DNA of 64,000 bases from Couchioplanes caeruleus (GTDB lineage: Bacteria > Actinomycetota > Actinomycetes > Mycobacteriales > Micromonosporaceae), in NCBI RefSeq assembly GCF_003751945.1, contig NZ_RJKL01000001.1, forward strand, positions 1,240,001-1,304,000, in the 5' to 3' direction. Shown in pieces: positions 1 to 13,200 of the stretch. The notes below the pieces were generated by a model that worked only from the letters and a program-made list of their open reading frames with translations, made no database searches and was not told the DNA's origin. Numbering within the stretch: the stretch's first letter is position 1; each line of letters opens with the position of its first letter. The translations under genes were made by a program, and so were the position numbers.

Positions 1-1242
1 GCGCGTTGGTGCCGCTGACGCCGAAAGCGGAGACACCGGCGCGGCGCGGTCGTCCGTTCTCGCGCCACTCGCGAGCCTGCTCGACCAGGTCGAGCGTGCC
101 GGACGACCAGTCGACCCGGCTGGACGCGGCGTCCACGTGCAGCGTCTTCGGCATGGTGCCGTGCCGCATGGCGAGGACCACCTTGATGACGCCGGCCATG
201 CCGGCCGCGGCCTGGGCGTGGCCCAGGTTGGACTTGACCGCGCCGAGCATCAGCGGGGCCGGGCGGTCGGGGCCGTACGCCGCGACGAGCGCCCCGGCCT
301 CGACCGGGTCGCCGAGGGTGGTGCCGGTGCCGTGCGCCTCGACCGCGTCCACCTCGCCGGGGGCCAGCCGGGCGGCGGCCAGCGCGGCCCGGATGACCCG
401 CTGCTGAGCGCGCCCGTTCGGGGCGGTCAGGCCGTTGGAGGCGCCGTCCTGGTTGACCGCGGTGCCGCGGACCACGGCAAGGATCTCGTGGCCGTGGCGG
501 ACCGCGTCGGACCGGCGCTCCAGCACGATGATGCCGGCGCCCTCGGACCAGGCGGTGCCGTCGGCGCCCTCGGCGAACGCCTTGCACCGCCCGTCCGGGG
601 CGAGCCCGCCCTGGGCGCTGAACTCGACGAAGGCGTCCGGGCTGGACATCACCGACGCGCCGCCGACCAGGGCGAGGGTGCACTCGCCGGCGCGCAGCGC
701 GCTCGCGGCCAGGTGCAGTGCGACCAGCGATGAGGAGCAGGCGGTGTCCACCGTGACCGCGGGACCCTCCAGGCCGAGCGTGTAGGACAGCCGGCCGGAC
801 ATCACGCTGGCGGTGTTGCCGGTCGCCACGTGTCCCCGCACGTCGGCGGTGCCACGGCGCAGGACGTTGAGGTAGTCCTGGCCGTTGGTGCCGACGAAGA
901 CGCCGGTGGCCGAGCCACGCAGTCCGCTCGGGTCGATGCCGGCCCGTTCCAGAGCCTCCCAGGACGTCTCGAGCAGGAGGCGCTGCTGCGGGTCCATGGC
1001 GAGGGCCTCACGGGGGCTGATCCCGAAGAAGGGCGCGTCGAAGCGGCTGACGCCGTCCAGGAAGCCGCCCTCCAGGGTGGCCGATCCGCCTCGGGCAAGG
1101 GCCTCCAGGTCCCAGCCACGGTCCGCCGGGAAACCGGAGATGGCGTCGGCGCCGTCGTCGAGCAGCCGCCACAAATCCTCGGGGCTCTGCACGCCGCCGG
1201 GGAACCGGCAGCCCATGCCGACGATGACGATAGGATCGTCGG
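1..1242 (-). other. PKS module 5: ketosynthase only (rest off window)
   Basis: KS5 begins [16 protein letters not shown] and contains DTACSSS near 735-750, VEAHGTGT near 321-345 and KSNLGH near 220-240. The window ends inside the SGTNA motif at the KS C-terminus. By analogy with NysI this module corresponds to module 13, whose KR is inactive in nystatin and amphotericin. The KR here is not visible. Confidence 0.93.
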
Positions 1243-4200
1243 ACACGTCGGCGGCGGCGACCGCGGGCAAACAGGTGTCCGTCGGGGCGCCCGTGAGCCG
1301 GGCGAGCAGGTGGTCGGCCAGGTCGGCCGGGGTCGGGTAGTCGAACACCAGGGTGGCGGACAGGGCCAGCCCGGTCGCCGCGGCCAGGCTGTTGCGCAGC
1401 TCGACGATGGTCAACGAGTCGAAGCCGAGGTCGCTGAACGCCTGGTCGGCACCGACGCCGCTGCGGTCGGCGTGGCCCAGCACCGCGGCCGCGCTGGCAC
1501 GGACCACGTCGAGCATGGACTTCGCCCGTGCCGGGCCGGTGAGCCCGGCGAGCTGCTCGCGCAGGCCGGCGCTGCCCGCCGGGGCGGCGGTGGCGGCCCG
1601 GCGTACCTCGGGCAGGTCGGCCAGCAGTGGCCCGGCGAAGATCTGCGCGTACCGCTGCCAGTCGACGCCGGCCACGGTGATCGCCACGTCGCCGCGCTCG
1701 ACGGCCTGCTCCAGGGCGGCGAAGGCCAGGTCGGGAGCCATCGGGGTGAAGCCGCCACGCCTGACGCGCTCCTCCACGAGGGACTGGCCGGCGGCCATAC
1801 CCGCCTCGGCCCACGGGCCCCAGGCGATCGCGGTGGCCGGAAGGCCTTGCGCGCGCCGGACCGCCGCGAACGCGTCCAGCCAGGCATTGGCGGCCGCGTA
1901 GTTGCCCTGCCCGGCGGCCCCCAGCACGCCGGCGGTCGAGGAGAACAGCACGAACGCGCGCGCGTCGGGCGTGAGCTCGTGCAGGCTGCGGGTGGCGTCC
2001 ATCTTGGCCCGTTGCACGGCGGCGAAGCGCTGCGGGGTAAGGGCGTCGATCACGCCGTCGTCGACGATGCCCGCGGTGTGGAAGACGTTCACCACGGTGT
2101 GCCCGTCCAGCGCTGCGGCGAGGGCGTCGCGGTCGGCGGCGTCGCAGGCCACGATGGTGGCCTTGGAGCCGAGCTCCGCGGCCAGTTCGGCGGCGCCGGG
2201 CGCGTCCGGGCCACGGCGGCTCAGCAGCAGCAGGTGCTCGGCGCCGCGCTCGGCCAGTCGCCGGGCCAGGTGCGCGCCGATGCCGCCGGTGCCGCCGGTG
2301 ATCAGGGTGGTGCCGCCGGCCAGGTCCAGCGGGCGGCCGGCGGCGGCACCGGCCGGGGCATGCACCAGGCGGCGGGCGAAGACCCCGGTGGTGCGGACCG
2401 CGAGTTCGCCGCCGGCGAAGCTGAGCCGGGTGGCGGCGGCCGGGTCGAGGTCGATCAGGCCGCCCCAGCGGTCCGGGTGCTCCAGCGCGACGACCCGGCC
2501 GAGGCCCTGGATCGCCGCCTGCTCCGGCGACGGCGCCGGGTCGGTGTCGGTGACCGCGACGGCCCCGGTGGTGATCACCCAGAGCGGCGCGGTGATCCCT
2601 GCGTCGCCGAGTGCCTGCACGGCGGCCGCGGTGGTGACCGCGTCGGGCAGCAGCGACACGACCCCGTCAGCCTCGGCGCCGGCCAGCGCCGCTGCGATCG
2701 CGGCCCGGTCCGGGGCGTCCACGGTGATCGGGGTGGCACCGAGCGCGGCGACCACCTCGCCGGTGTCGCCCGGGGCGACCAGGGCGAGCCAGGGCCCGGG
2801 GCGGGCCTCTGCTCCGGTGACCGGCTGCCAGCTGATCCGGTAGCGCAGACCGTCCAGGGCGGACGCCTCGCTGCGGCGGCGGCGCCACGTGGTGAGGGTC
2901 TGCCGGGCGGTCTCGTCCAGCGGCAGGTCGCCGTTCTCCACGGCGGCCCAGAACTCCGCGTCGACGGTGTCCGCCAGGTCGGCCGGCTCGGGCCAGAACC
3001 GCTGCCGCTGGAACGGGTACGTGGGCAGGTCCACCCGGAGGGCGGCGGTCGGGAAGACGCCCGCCCAGTTCACGGCCGCCCCCCGGGCGTACAACCGGGC
3101 CAGGGCGGTGAACAGGGTGCTCACCTCGTCGCGGTCGCGGCGCAGCGCCGGGACCGTCGTGAGGGTGTCGCCGGCCGCGCTGCTGAGGGTGGCGTCCGGT
3201 CCGATCTCCAGGGCGGTGCCGGTGCCGTTGGCGGCCAGCCAGGCCACCGCGTCGGCGAACCGGACGGTGGCGCGGACCTGGTCCACCCAGTAGTCCGCGG
3301 AGGTCAGGCGCTCGGCCGGGACCGGCCCACCGGCGACCGTGGAGATCAGCGGGATCAGCGGGGGCCGGTAGGTGACCGACCGGGCCACCTCGGCGAAGGC
3401 GTCCAGCATCGGATCCATGCGTGCCGAGTGGAACGCGTGGCTGACGCCGAGCCGCCTGGTCCGGGCGAACCCGGCGGCGGCCGCGGTGACCGGTCCGTCG
3501 TCGCCGGCCAGCACCAGCGAGCGCGGCCCGTTGACCGCGGCGATCGAGACGCCGTCGGTGAGCAGCGGCAGCACCTCGGCCTCGGTGGCCTCGACGGCGA
3601 TCATCACGCCGCCGGCGGGCAGCTCGGCCATCAGCCGGCCACGAGCGGCGACCAGGGTGCAGGCGTCCTCGACGCTGAGCACGCCGGCGACGACAGCGGC
3701 GGCGTACTCGCCGATCGAGTGGCCGGCCACCCGGTCCGGGGTCAGACCCCACGACTCGACCAGGCGGAACAGCGCCATCTCCAGCGCGAACAGGGCCGGC
3801 TGCGTCCACCGGGTGTCGTCCAGCAGGGCGGCGTCGGGGCCGTCCGGCGCGGTGAGCAGCTCGCCGAGGGGCCGGTCGAGAAGCTGGTCGAAGTGCGCCA
3901 GGATCTCGTCCAGGGCCTGCGCGTAGACCGGGAACCGCTGGTACAGCGCATGGCCCATGCGGGCGCGCTGGCTGCCCTGCCCCGTGAACAGGAAGGCCAG
4001 GCCGCCGGGGGCCGGGCCGTCGGTGACCAGTCCCGGATCGAGGGTGCCGTCGCGCAGCGCGTCCAGCGCGCGCAGCACCTCGTCACGATCGTCGCTGATC
4101 ACCGCGGCGCGCTGCGGCAGGTCGGCGCGGGCGGTGGCGAGTGCCGCGGCCACGTCGGTCAGCGCCAGCTCCGGCCGCCGATCCAGATAGGAGCGCAGCC

Positions 4201-7200
4201 GTACGGCCTGGGCACGCAGCGCGGCGGGAGTGCGCGCGGACAGCACGATCGGTCCGCTCTGTCCGGCGCCCGGCGTGACCGGGGCGGCGGCGGGGGCCTG
4301 CTCCAGGACGGTGTGCACGTTGGTGCCGCTGAGCCCGAACGAGGAGACGCCGGCCCGTCGCGGCCGGTCCACCGCCGGCCAGTCGACGGTGGCGGTGGCC
4401 AGTTCGATCGCGCCGGGTACCCAGTCCACGTGCGTGGACGGTTGGTCCACGTGCAGGGTGGCCGGGACCGTGCCGTGCTGCAACGCGAGCACCATCTTGA
4501 TCACGCTGGCCACACCGGAGGCCATCTGGGTGTGGCCGATGTTGGACTTGACCGAGCCGAGCAGCAGTGGACGGGTGCGCTGGCGGCCGTACGTGGCGAG
4601 CAGCGCCTGCGCCTCGATGGGGTCACCCAGTCGGGTGCCGGTCCCGTGCCCGTCGACCACGTCCACCTCGTCGGCGTCGACGCGGGCATTGGCCAGCGCC
4701 TGCCGGATGACGCGCTGCTGCGAGGGGCCGTTCGGGGCGGTCAGGCCGTTCGAGGCGCCGTCGGAGTTGACCGCGGAGCCGCGGACCACCGCGAGGATGT
4801 GGTGGCCGTTGCGCTGCGCGTCCGAGAGGCGCTCGACCAGCACCAGGCCGACGCCCTCGGCGAGGCTCATGCCGTCGGCCGCCTCCGCGTACGCCTTGCA
4901 TCGCCCGTCCACGGCCATCGCGCGCTGGCGGCTGAAGCCGACGAACGCGTCGGGGGTGGCCATCACGCTGACGCCGCCGGCCATCGCCAGGTCGCTCTCG
5001 CCGTTGCGCAGCGACTGGCAGGCCAGGTGCAGCGCGACCAGCGACGAGGAGCAGGCGGTGTCGAGGGTGACCGCCGGGCCCTCGAAGCCGTAGTTGTAGG
5101 ACAGCCGGCCGGACAGCACGCTCGAGATGGTGCCGGTGACCAGGTGACCTTCGGCGCCGTCCTGGACCGCGCTGCCCGCGCTGTAGTCCTGGTAGCTGGC
5201 GCCGATGAAGGTGCCGGTCCGGCTGCCGCGCAGGGTGGCCGGGTCGATCCCGGCCCGCTCCAGGGCCTCCCAGCTGGTCTCCAGGAGCAGCCGCTGCTGC
5301 GGGTCCATGGCGAGCGCCTCGCGGGGGCTGATGCCGAAGAACCCGGCGTCGAAGTCCGCCACGTCGCGAAGGAAGCCGCCGCGCACCGAGTAGGTCTTCC
5401 CGGAGCGGTCCGGGTCCGGGTCGTACAGGCCGTCGGTGTCCCAGCCGCGGTCGGCGGGGAACTCGGTGATCGCGTCGCCGCCGGCCAGGATCAGGTGCCA
5501 CAGGTCCTCGGGCGAGCCGATCCCGCCCGGGTAGCGGCAGGCCATGCCGATGATGGCGATCGGCTCGTCGGTGCCGGCCGCCCCGGGAAGGGTGGCGACC
5601 GCGGTGGCCGCGCCGACGAGTTCTCCGCGCAGGAAGTCGACCAGGGCTCGCGGGTTCGGGTAGTCGAACACGAGCGTGCTGGGCAGCGACAGGCCCGTCC
5701 TGCCCGCCAGACGGTTGCGCAGATCGACGGCGGTCAGTGAGTCGAAGCCGACCTCGCGGAAGGCGTTGTGCTCGGACAGCGTCTCGGAGGAGGCGTGACC
5801 CAGCACGGCGGCGGCCTCGCCGCGGACCAGGTCGAGGACGACACGGTCCTGCTCGGCGGCCGCCAGCGCGCGGATCCGGGCGGCGAACTCGCCGTCGGTG
5901 ACCGGCGCGGCCTGCTCGAGCGCGGCGATGTCGGGCACGTCCTCGAACAGCGTGGTGGGCCGCGACGATGTGAAGACCGGGTGGTACAGGGCCCAGTCGA
6001 CGTCGGCGACGGTGACGACGGTGTCGTCGGACTCGAGAGCCTGCTTGAGGCCGGCCAGGGCGAGCACCGGATCCATGAAGACCAGGCCGCTGCGCCGGAT
6101 CGACGCCGGGTCGACGCGGCCCAGCTTCATGTCGTCGGACCAGATGCCCCAGGAGATCGACGTGGCCCGGGCGCCGCGGGCGCGGCGGGTCTCGGCGAGC
6201 GCGTTGAGGTAGGCGTTGGCGGCCACGTAGGCGGCGTGCTGGCCGCTGCCCCACATGCCGGCGGTGGACGAGTAGAGCACGAAGTCGTCCAGGTCGTCGC
6301 CGAGCAGCTCGTCGAGCAGGCGTGCGCCGGTCACCTTGGCGTGCATCACCCGGTCGAAGGCGTCCAGGCTCGTCGCCTCGATGGAGGCCAGCTCGATGAC
6401 GGCGGCGGTGTGCACGACCGTACGGACCGGGGCGCCCTCGGCAGCGAGCCGGTCGATCAGGGCGCGCAGCGCGTCGCGGTCGGTGACGTCACAGGCGACC
6501 GCCTCGGCGACCCCGCCCAGCTGTGCGATGAGCTCGGCCGCGCCCGGCGCCTCGGGGCCGCGACGACTGATCAGCACGATCTTCTCGGCACCCTGGTCCG
6601 CCAACCAGCGGACCAGGTGCGGGGCGAGGGTTCCGGTGCCGCCGGTGATCAGGATGGTGCCGTTCGGCGTCCACTGCCGCTTTTCGCCGGCCGGGGCGCG
6701 CAGAACGCGCCGGGCCAGGACTCCGGACGAGCGGATCGCCACCTGGTCCTCGCCGGTGCCGCCGGTGAGGACCGCGGCGAGGCGTTCGCCCGCGCGCCGG
6801 TCCAGCTCGGTGGGCAGGTCGATGACGCCGCCGAAGCGCTGGGGGTGTTCCAGGGCGGCGGTCCAGCCGAGGCCGGCGATCTGCGCCTGGCCCGGGTTGG
6901 TGATCCGGTCCGAACGGCCGGCCGCGACCGCTCCGCGGGTGAGGAGCCACAGCGGCGCCTCGTGCCCGGCCTGGATCAGCTCGATGCTGCGGGCCAGGCC
7001 CTCGGTCAGGCCCGGATGGGTGGGGGTCGGCTCCTCCCGGGCGGCCAGCACGGACACGATGCCGGTCAGATCGGCGACGGGCTCGTGCACGACGGTGGCG
7101 CCGTGCGCGGTGAGCGCGGCCTGCACCTGCGGGTCGTCACCCACCAGCAGCCAGGTGCCGGTGAGCGTGGCGGGCGGTAGCTTGGTGACCGGTTTCCAGC

Positions 7201-10200
7201 TCGCCCGGTAGCGCCACCGGTCGATGGTGGAGCGGTCCTTGCGGTGGCGACGCCACTGGGCCAGTGCGGGCAGGACCGGTGTGAGCGTGGCCGCGTCGAG
7301 CTGCAGACTCGCCGCCAGGGCATCGGTGTCCTCGCCCTCGACCGCGGTCCAGAACTCGTCGTCGGCCGGATCGGCGGTGCCGCCGGCCTGCTGCGGCGGT
7401 CGGATGGCCCAGAGAAACTCCTCGGTGAAGGCGTACGTGGGCAGTGGGATCCGCCGCGCGCCGGTGTCCGCGAAGATCGGGCGGAAGTCCACCCGTACCC
7501 CCCGCACGAAGGCTTCGGCCAGCGAGACGAGGAAGCGGTCCAGCCCGCCGGTGTCGCGGCGCAGGGTCCCGACCGCCGTGACCGGCCCGCCCGCCTGCTC
7601 GGCGACGGCCTGCACGCCCATGGTGAGCACCGGGTGCGGGCTGCACTCGATGAAGGTCCGGTGGCCTTGCTCGATCAGGGTGCTTACGGCGGGTCCGAAC
7701 CGGACGGTGTGGCGCAGGTTGCGGAACCAGTATCCGGCGTCCAGCCCGGCGGTGTCCTGCCAGTCGCCGGTGAGGGTGGAGAAGAACGGGATGTCCGAGG
7801 CCCGCGGCCGGATCGGCGCGAGGGTCTCGAGGATCTGCGCGCGCAGCAACTCGACCGAGTCGGAGTGCGAGGCGTAGTCCACCGGGATCCGGCGTACCCG
7901 GATCTCCTCCGTGGTGAGCCGCTCGACCAGGGCGTCCAGGGGCTCGTCCGGGCCGCAGACGACGACCGCGCCGGGTCCGTTGATCGCGGCGACGGACAGA
8001 CCGGTCCCCTCGATGCGGCTCGCGGTGTCCTCGGCGCTCAGTGCCACGGAGATCATCCCGCCGGTGCCGGCGAGGGTGGCGGCGATCGCCCGGCTGCGCA
8101 GCACGACCACGCGGGCGCCGTCGGACAGCGACAGCGCTCCGGCCACCGTGGCCGCGGCGATCTCGCCCTGGGAGTGCCCGAGCACGGCGTCCGGCCGGAC
8201 GCCGTGCGCCTGCCACATCGCGGCGAGCGACACCATCACCGCGAACGACGCGGGCTGCACGACGTCGACCCGGTCCAGTGAGGGCGCGCCGTCGGCCTGG
8301 CGCAGCACGTCGATCAGGTTCCAGTCGCAGAACTCGCTGAGCGCGACCGCGCACTCGCCGAGGCGCTCGGCGAAGACCGGTGACTCGTCGAGCAGCCGGG
8401 CGCCCATGCCCGCCCACTGCGATCCCTGCCCGGGGAAGACGAACACCGTCCGGCCGTCGGTGTCGACGGTGCCGGTGACCACGGTGGGCGCGGATCTCCC
8501 ACGGGCCAGGTCGTCCGCGCCGGCCACGAGCTCGTCCGCGGTGCGGCCGATGATGACGGCCCGCTGCTCGAACAAGGTACGTCCGGTGAGCAGCGAGAAG
8601 CCGACGTCGCCCGGGTCGGCCGCGGCGAGGGCGGCGACATTGGCGGCCTGTCCGGCGAGCGCCGAGGAGGTCCGGGCGGACAGCACCCACGGCACGGGCC
8701 GGTCGTGCGGGAGCCGCGGTGGCTCCGGCGCCGCGGCGGGCGCCTGCTCGATGATGGCGTGTGCGTTCGTGCCACTGATGCCGAACGAGGAGACCGCGCC
8801 ACGGCGGATCCGCTGCGCCGACTCCGTCCATTCGGAGGCCTCGCGCAGCAGGCTGACCGTGCCGGACGTCCAGTCGATGTGCGTGGAAGGCTGGTCGGCG
8901 TGCAGGGTGCGCGGCAATGAGCCGTACCGCAGGGCCAGCACCATCTTGATGACGCCGGCGACGCCGGCCGCCGACTGGGTGTGCCCGATGTTCGACTTGA
9001 CCGAGCCGAGCAGCAGCGGTCGCTGCGGGTCACGGTCTCGACCGTACGTGGCCTGCAGCGCCTGCACCTCGATGGGATCGCCCAGCGCGGTACCGGTGCC
9101 GTGGGCCTCCACCACGTCGACGTCCGCGGCGTCCAGTCCCGCGCCGGCGAGCGCCGCGCGGATGACCCGCTGTTGGGCGGGGCCGTTGGGGGCGGTCAGC
9201 CCGTTGGACGCACCGTCCTGGTTGATGGCGCTCCCCCGGACCACGGCCAGGACGGGGTGGCCGTGGCGCTGGGCGTCGGACAGCCGCTCGACCAGGAGCA
9301 CGCCGACACCCTCGGCGAGGGTCATGCCGTCCGCGCCGTCGGCGAACGCCTTGCATCGCCCGTCGGCGGCGAGGGCACGCTGCCGGCTGAACGCGATGAA
9401 CGGGTTCGGGTTCGTCATCACGGTCGCACCGCCGGCGAGGGCCAGGTCGGTCTCACCGTTGCGCAGCGACTGGCAGGCCAGGTGCAACGCGACCAGCGAC
9501 GACGAGCACGCGGTGTCGACGGTGACCGCGGGCCCTTCCAGCCCGAACACGTACGCGATCCGGCCGGACAGCACGCTGGGGCTCGTGCCGGTGACGGCGT
9601 GCCCGGCCGCGTCGGAGTCGAGGCCGAGCCCGTAGTCCTGGTAGGACGAGCCGATGAACGTGCCGGTGCGGGTGCCGTGAACGGTGGTCGGATCGATGCC
9701 GGCGTCCTCGAACGCCTCCCACGTCGTCTCCAGCAGCAGGCGCTGCTGAGGTTCCATGGACAGCGCCTCGCGCGGCGAGATGCCGAAGAAGCCGGGATCG
9801 AACTGGCCGGCGTCGTGCAGGAAGCCGCCACGCGTCGAGTACGTGGTGCCGGGGTGGTCCGGGTCGGGGTCGTAGAGGCTCGCCACGTCCCAGCCGCGGT
9901 TCACCGGGAACTCGCTCGTCGCGTCGGCGCCCTCGGCGATCATCTGCCAGAACTGCTCGGGGGTGCGGACGCCACCGGGGAATCGGCAGGCGATACCGAC
10001 GATGGCGATCGGCTCGTCGAGGGCAGCGCCGCCACCCGTCGCGCGGTCGATGCCGGTATCCGCGCCGACCAGCTCACCGAGCAGGAAGCCGGCAAGCGCG
10101 ACCGGGGTCGGGTAGTCGAACGCAAGCGTGGCCGGCAGTGCCAGACCGGTGATCGCGACCAGGCGCTTGCGCAGTTCCACCGCGGTGAGCGAGTCGAAAC

Positions 10201-13200
10201 CGGCGTCGCGGAAGGCACGGCGCTCCGCCACGGCCTCACCGGAGGCGTGGCCCAGCACCGCCGCGGCCTCGGTGCGGACCAGCTCGACCAGCAGCCGGGT
10301 GCGCTCGGCGGAGTCCAGGCCGCGCAGCCGGCCGGCGAGTTCCGAGGACGCGCCGGTGCTGGTACCCGTGTCCGCCAGCCGGCGCACTTCGGGCAGCTCG
10401 TCGAACATGCGGCTGGCCCGGGCCGCGCAGAAGACCGGGTGGTAGGTGTTCCAGTCTACGTCGGCGACGGTGACCGTGACATCGCGCTGCACGATCGCGC
10501 GGCGCAGTTCGGCGAGAGCGGTGCCCGGTCGCAGGAACCTCAGACCGCTGCGCTGCAGCGTTTGCGAGAGCGCGTCGTGGGTGGCCATGCCGGCGTCGGC
10601 CCAGGGGCCGAACGCGACCGCGGTGGCCGCGAGGCCGCGCGCTCGACGCCGTTGCGCGAGCGCGTCCAGGTAGGCGTTGGCCGCGCCGTACGCGCTCTGT
10701 CCCGCGCTGCCCCACACCCCGGCGATCGATGACACCAGGACGAGGAAGTCGAGGTCGTGCCCCTCGAGCAGGCTGTCGAGATGGGCCGCGCCGGTCATCT
10801 TGGCGGAGACCGTCGCGGCGACCTCGTCGAGGGTGGCCGCGGTGAGCGGGCCGGCCTGCCCCACTCCGGCGGCGTGCACGACGCCGTTCGGCGGCCACGC
10901 GGCGATGACCTCGGCGAGAGCATCCCGGTCGGCGGTGTCGCAGGCGACCACGGTGACCCGGGTACCCATGGCCTCCAGTTCCGCGGCCAGGTCTGCGATA
11001 CCGGGTGCGTCGGGGCCGCGCCGGCCGGTCAGCACGAGGTGCCGCGTGCCGGCGGCGGCGAGCCATCGGGCGACGGTGGCACCGAGCGCGCCGGTGCCAC
11101 CGGTGATCAGCACGGTCTCGGGAGCCGTCAACGCGTCTGCGTCAGGGACGGAGGCGACCGGCCGGTGGTCGAGCCGGGCCGCGAGCAGCCCGGTGTCGCG
11201 GATAGCTAGCTGGTCCTCGCCGCCGTGCGACGCGAGCACGCCGACCAGCCGTTGCACCGCAGGGGCGTCGAGCGTGCCCGGCAGGTCGATCAGACCGCTC
11301 CACGGCACCGGTCGTTCCAGCGCCGCGGCGCGACCGAAGCCCCAGGCGGCCGCCTGGACGGGGTTGGCGGGCTCGTCGGTGGGACCCGTGGTGACCGCGC
11401 CGCGGGTCAGTGTCCACACCGGCACCCCCCACGTAGCGTCGGCGAGGGCCTGGGCGAACGTGACCACCGCGGCCAGGCCGGCAGGGAGACCTCCGGCCGC
11501 GTCCTCCGGCCGGTCGGCCAGGGCGAGCAGCGACACCACGCCGGCGACGTCGCGGTGCTCCTCGAGCGCGGTGACGAGCGCGGCGCGGTCGAGTCCGGTC
11601 ACGTCCCGCACCTCCAGGCGGGCGCCGTGGCCGCGCAGGGCGTCGGTGATCCCGGTGGCCTCCACCCCGTTGGCGGTGACGACCAGCCAGGTGCCGTCGA
11701 GCACCGGTGCCGCGCCGGCACGTACCGGACGCCACCGCGTGTGATAGCGGATGGCGTCCAGGGCTGCGCTCTCGGCCTGGTGGCGGCGCCATGCGGACAG
11801 CGCGGGCAGCAGCGCGTACAGCGAGGCGTGCTGTTCGTCGCGCAGACCGAGCAGGCCGGCCAGGCCGGTGGCGTCGCCGGCCTCGACGGCCTGCCAGAGC
11901 GCCATGTCCGCGGCGCTGTCGGTGTCCCCCGCGGCGGGCGCGACCGTGTCGGGCCAGTAGCGCTCGTTCTGGAACGCGTACGTGGGCAAATCGACCCGGC
12001 GCGCGGCCGGTTCGGCGACGGCGGCCCAGTCGATGCCCGTCCCGCGTACGTGCATCCGGGAAAGAGCGGCCAGGATCGCGCGGACTTCGTCGCGGTCGTC
12101 GCGCAGGACGGGGAGGCAGTCGGCGGCGTCGCCGAGCGCTCCCTCGGCCATCGCGGTGAGCACGCCACCCGGTCCGGCCTCGACGAAGACGTCGGCGCCG
12201 GTGGCGACGACGCCGTCGGCGAAGCGGACCGTCTCCCGGACGTGCCGCACCCAGTAGGACGGCTCGGTGAGCAGCTCGGTCTCCACCCGGCCGGTGACGG
12301 TCGAGACGATCGGGATGCGCGGAGCGGCGAACGTCAGCCCCGACACCACCTGTGCGAACTCCTCCAGCATCGGATCCATCCGATGCGAATGAAACGCATG
12401 ACTCACCGCCAACCGCTTACTCCGACGACCCGGCAACCGCGACACCACCGCCGCCACAGCACCCTCGTCACCCGACAGCACCACCGACACCGGCCCGTTC
12501 ACCGCCGCCACCGAGACACCCTCACCCAGCAGCGGCACCACCTCACCCTCGCAAGCCTCCAGCGCCACCATCACCCCACCGGCTGGCAACCCCTGCATCA
12601 ACCGACCCCGCGCCGCCACCAGCACACACGCATCCACCAGCGACAACACCCCCGCCACATGCGCCGCCGCGACCTCACCCACCGAATGACCGGCGAGGAC
12701 GTCCGGGCGCACGCCGAAGGATCCCAGGAGCCGGAAGAGCGCCACTTCGAGGGCGAACAGGGCAGGCTGGGTCCAGCGGGTCTCGTCGAGAAGGGCCGGG
12801 TCGTCGCCCCACACCACCTCGCGCAGGCCCTCGAAGTGGCCGCACACCTCGTCGAACGCCTCGGCGAACACCGGGAACCGCGCCGACAGCTCACGCCCCA
12901 TGCCCAGCCGCTGCGAACCCTGACCCGAGAACAACACCGCCAGCCTGCCGCCCGTGCGGGTCTCTCCGGAGACGAGGGCGGCATCGCTTCGCCCGGCGGC
13001 GAGTGCGGCCAGCGCCCTGAGCAGTTCGTCGCGGTCCCCGACCAGGGCGGCGCGGTATTCGAACGCACTGCGCGTGGTCGCCAGCGACAGAGCGACGTCG
13101 GCGGCGCGCTCGCCGGTCAGGAAGGCACCGAGGCGGGCGGCCTGGTCGCGCAGCGCGGCGAGGCTGCATCCGGAGAGCGGCCACGCGACCGGGCCGGTCT

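Noticed and set aside
830..5740. A 1,636-aa plus-strand open frame and similar long ones (11225-13858, 16079-18958, 22843-24876)
   Set aside because: They are antisense shadows of the PKS or LAL genes, rich in Gly/Arg/Val with no domain; the minus frames carry all the motifs.
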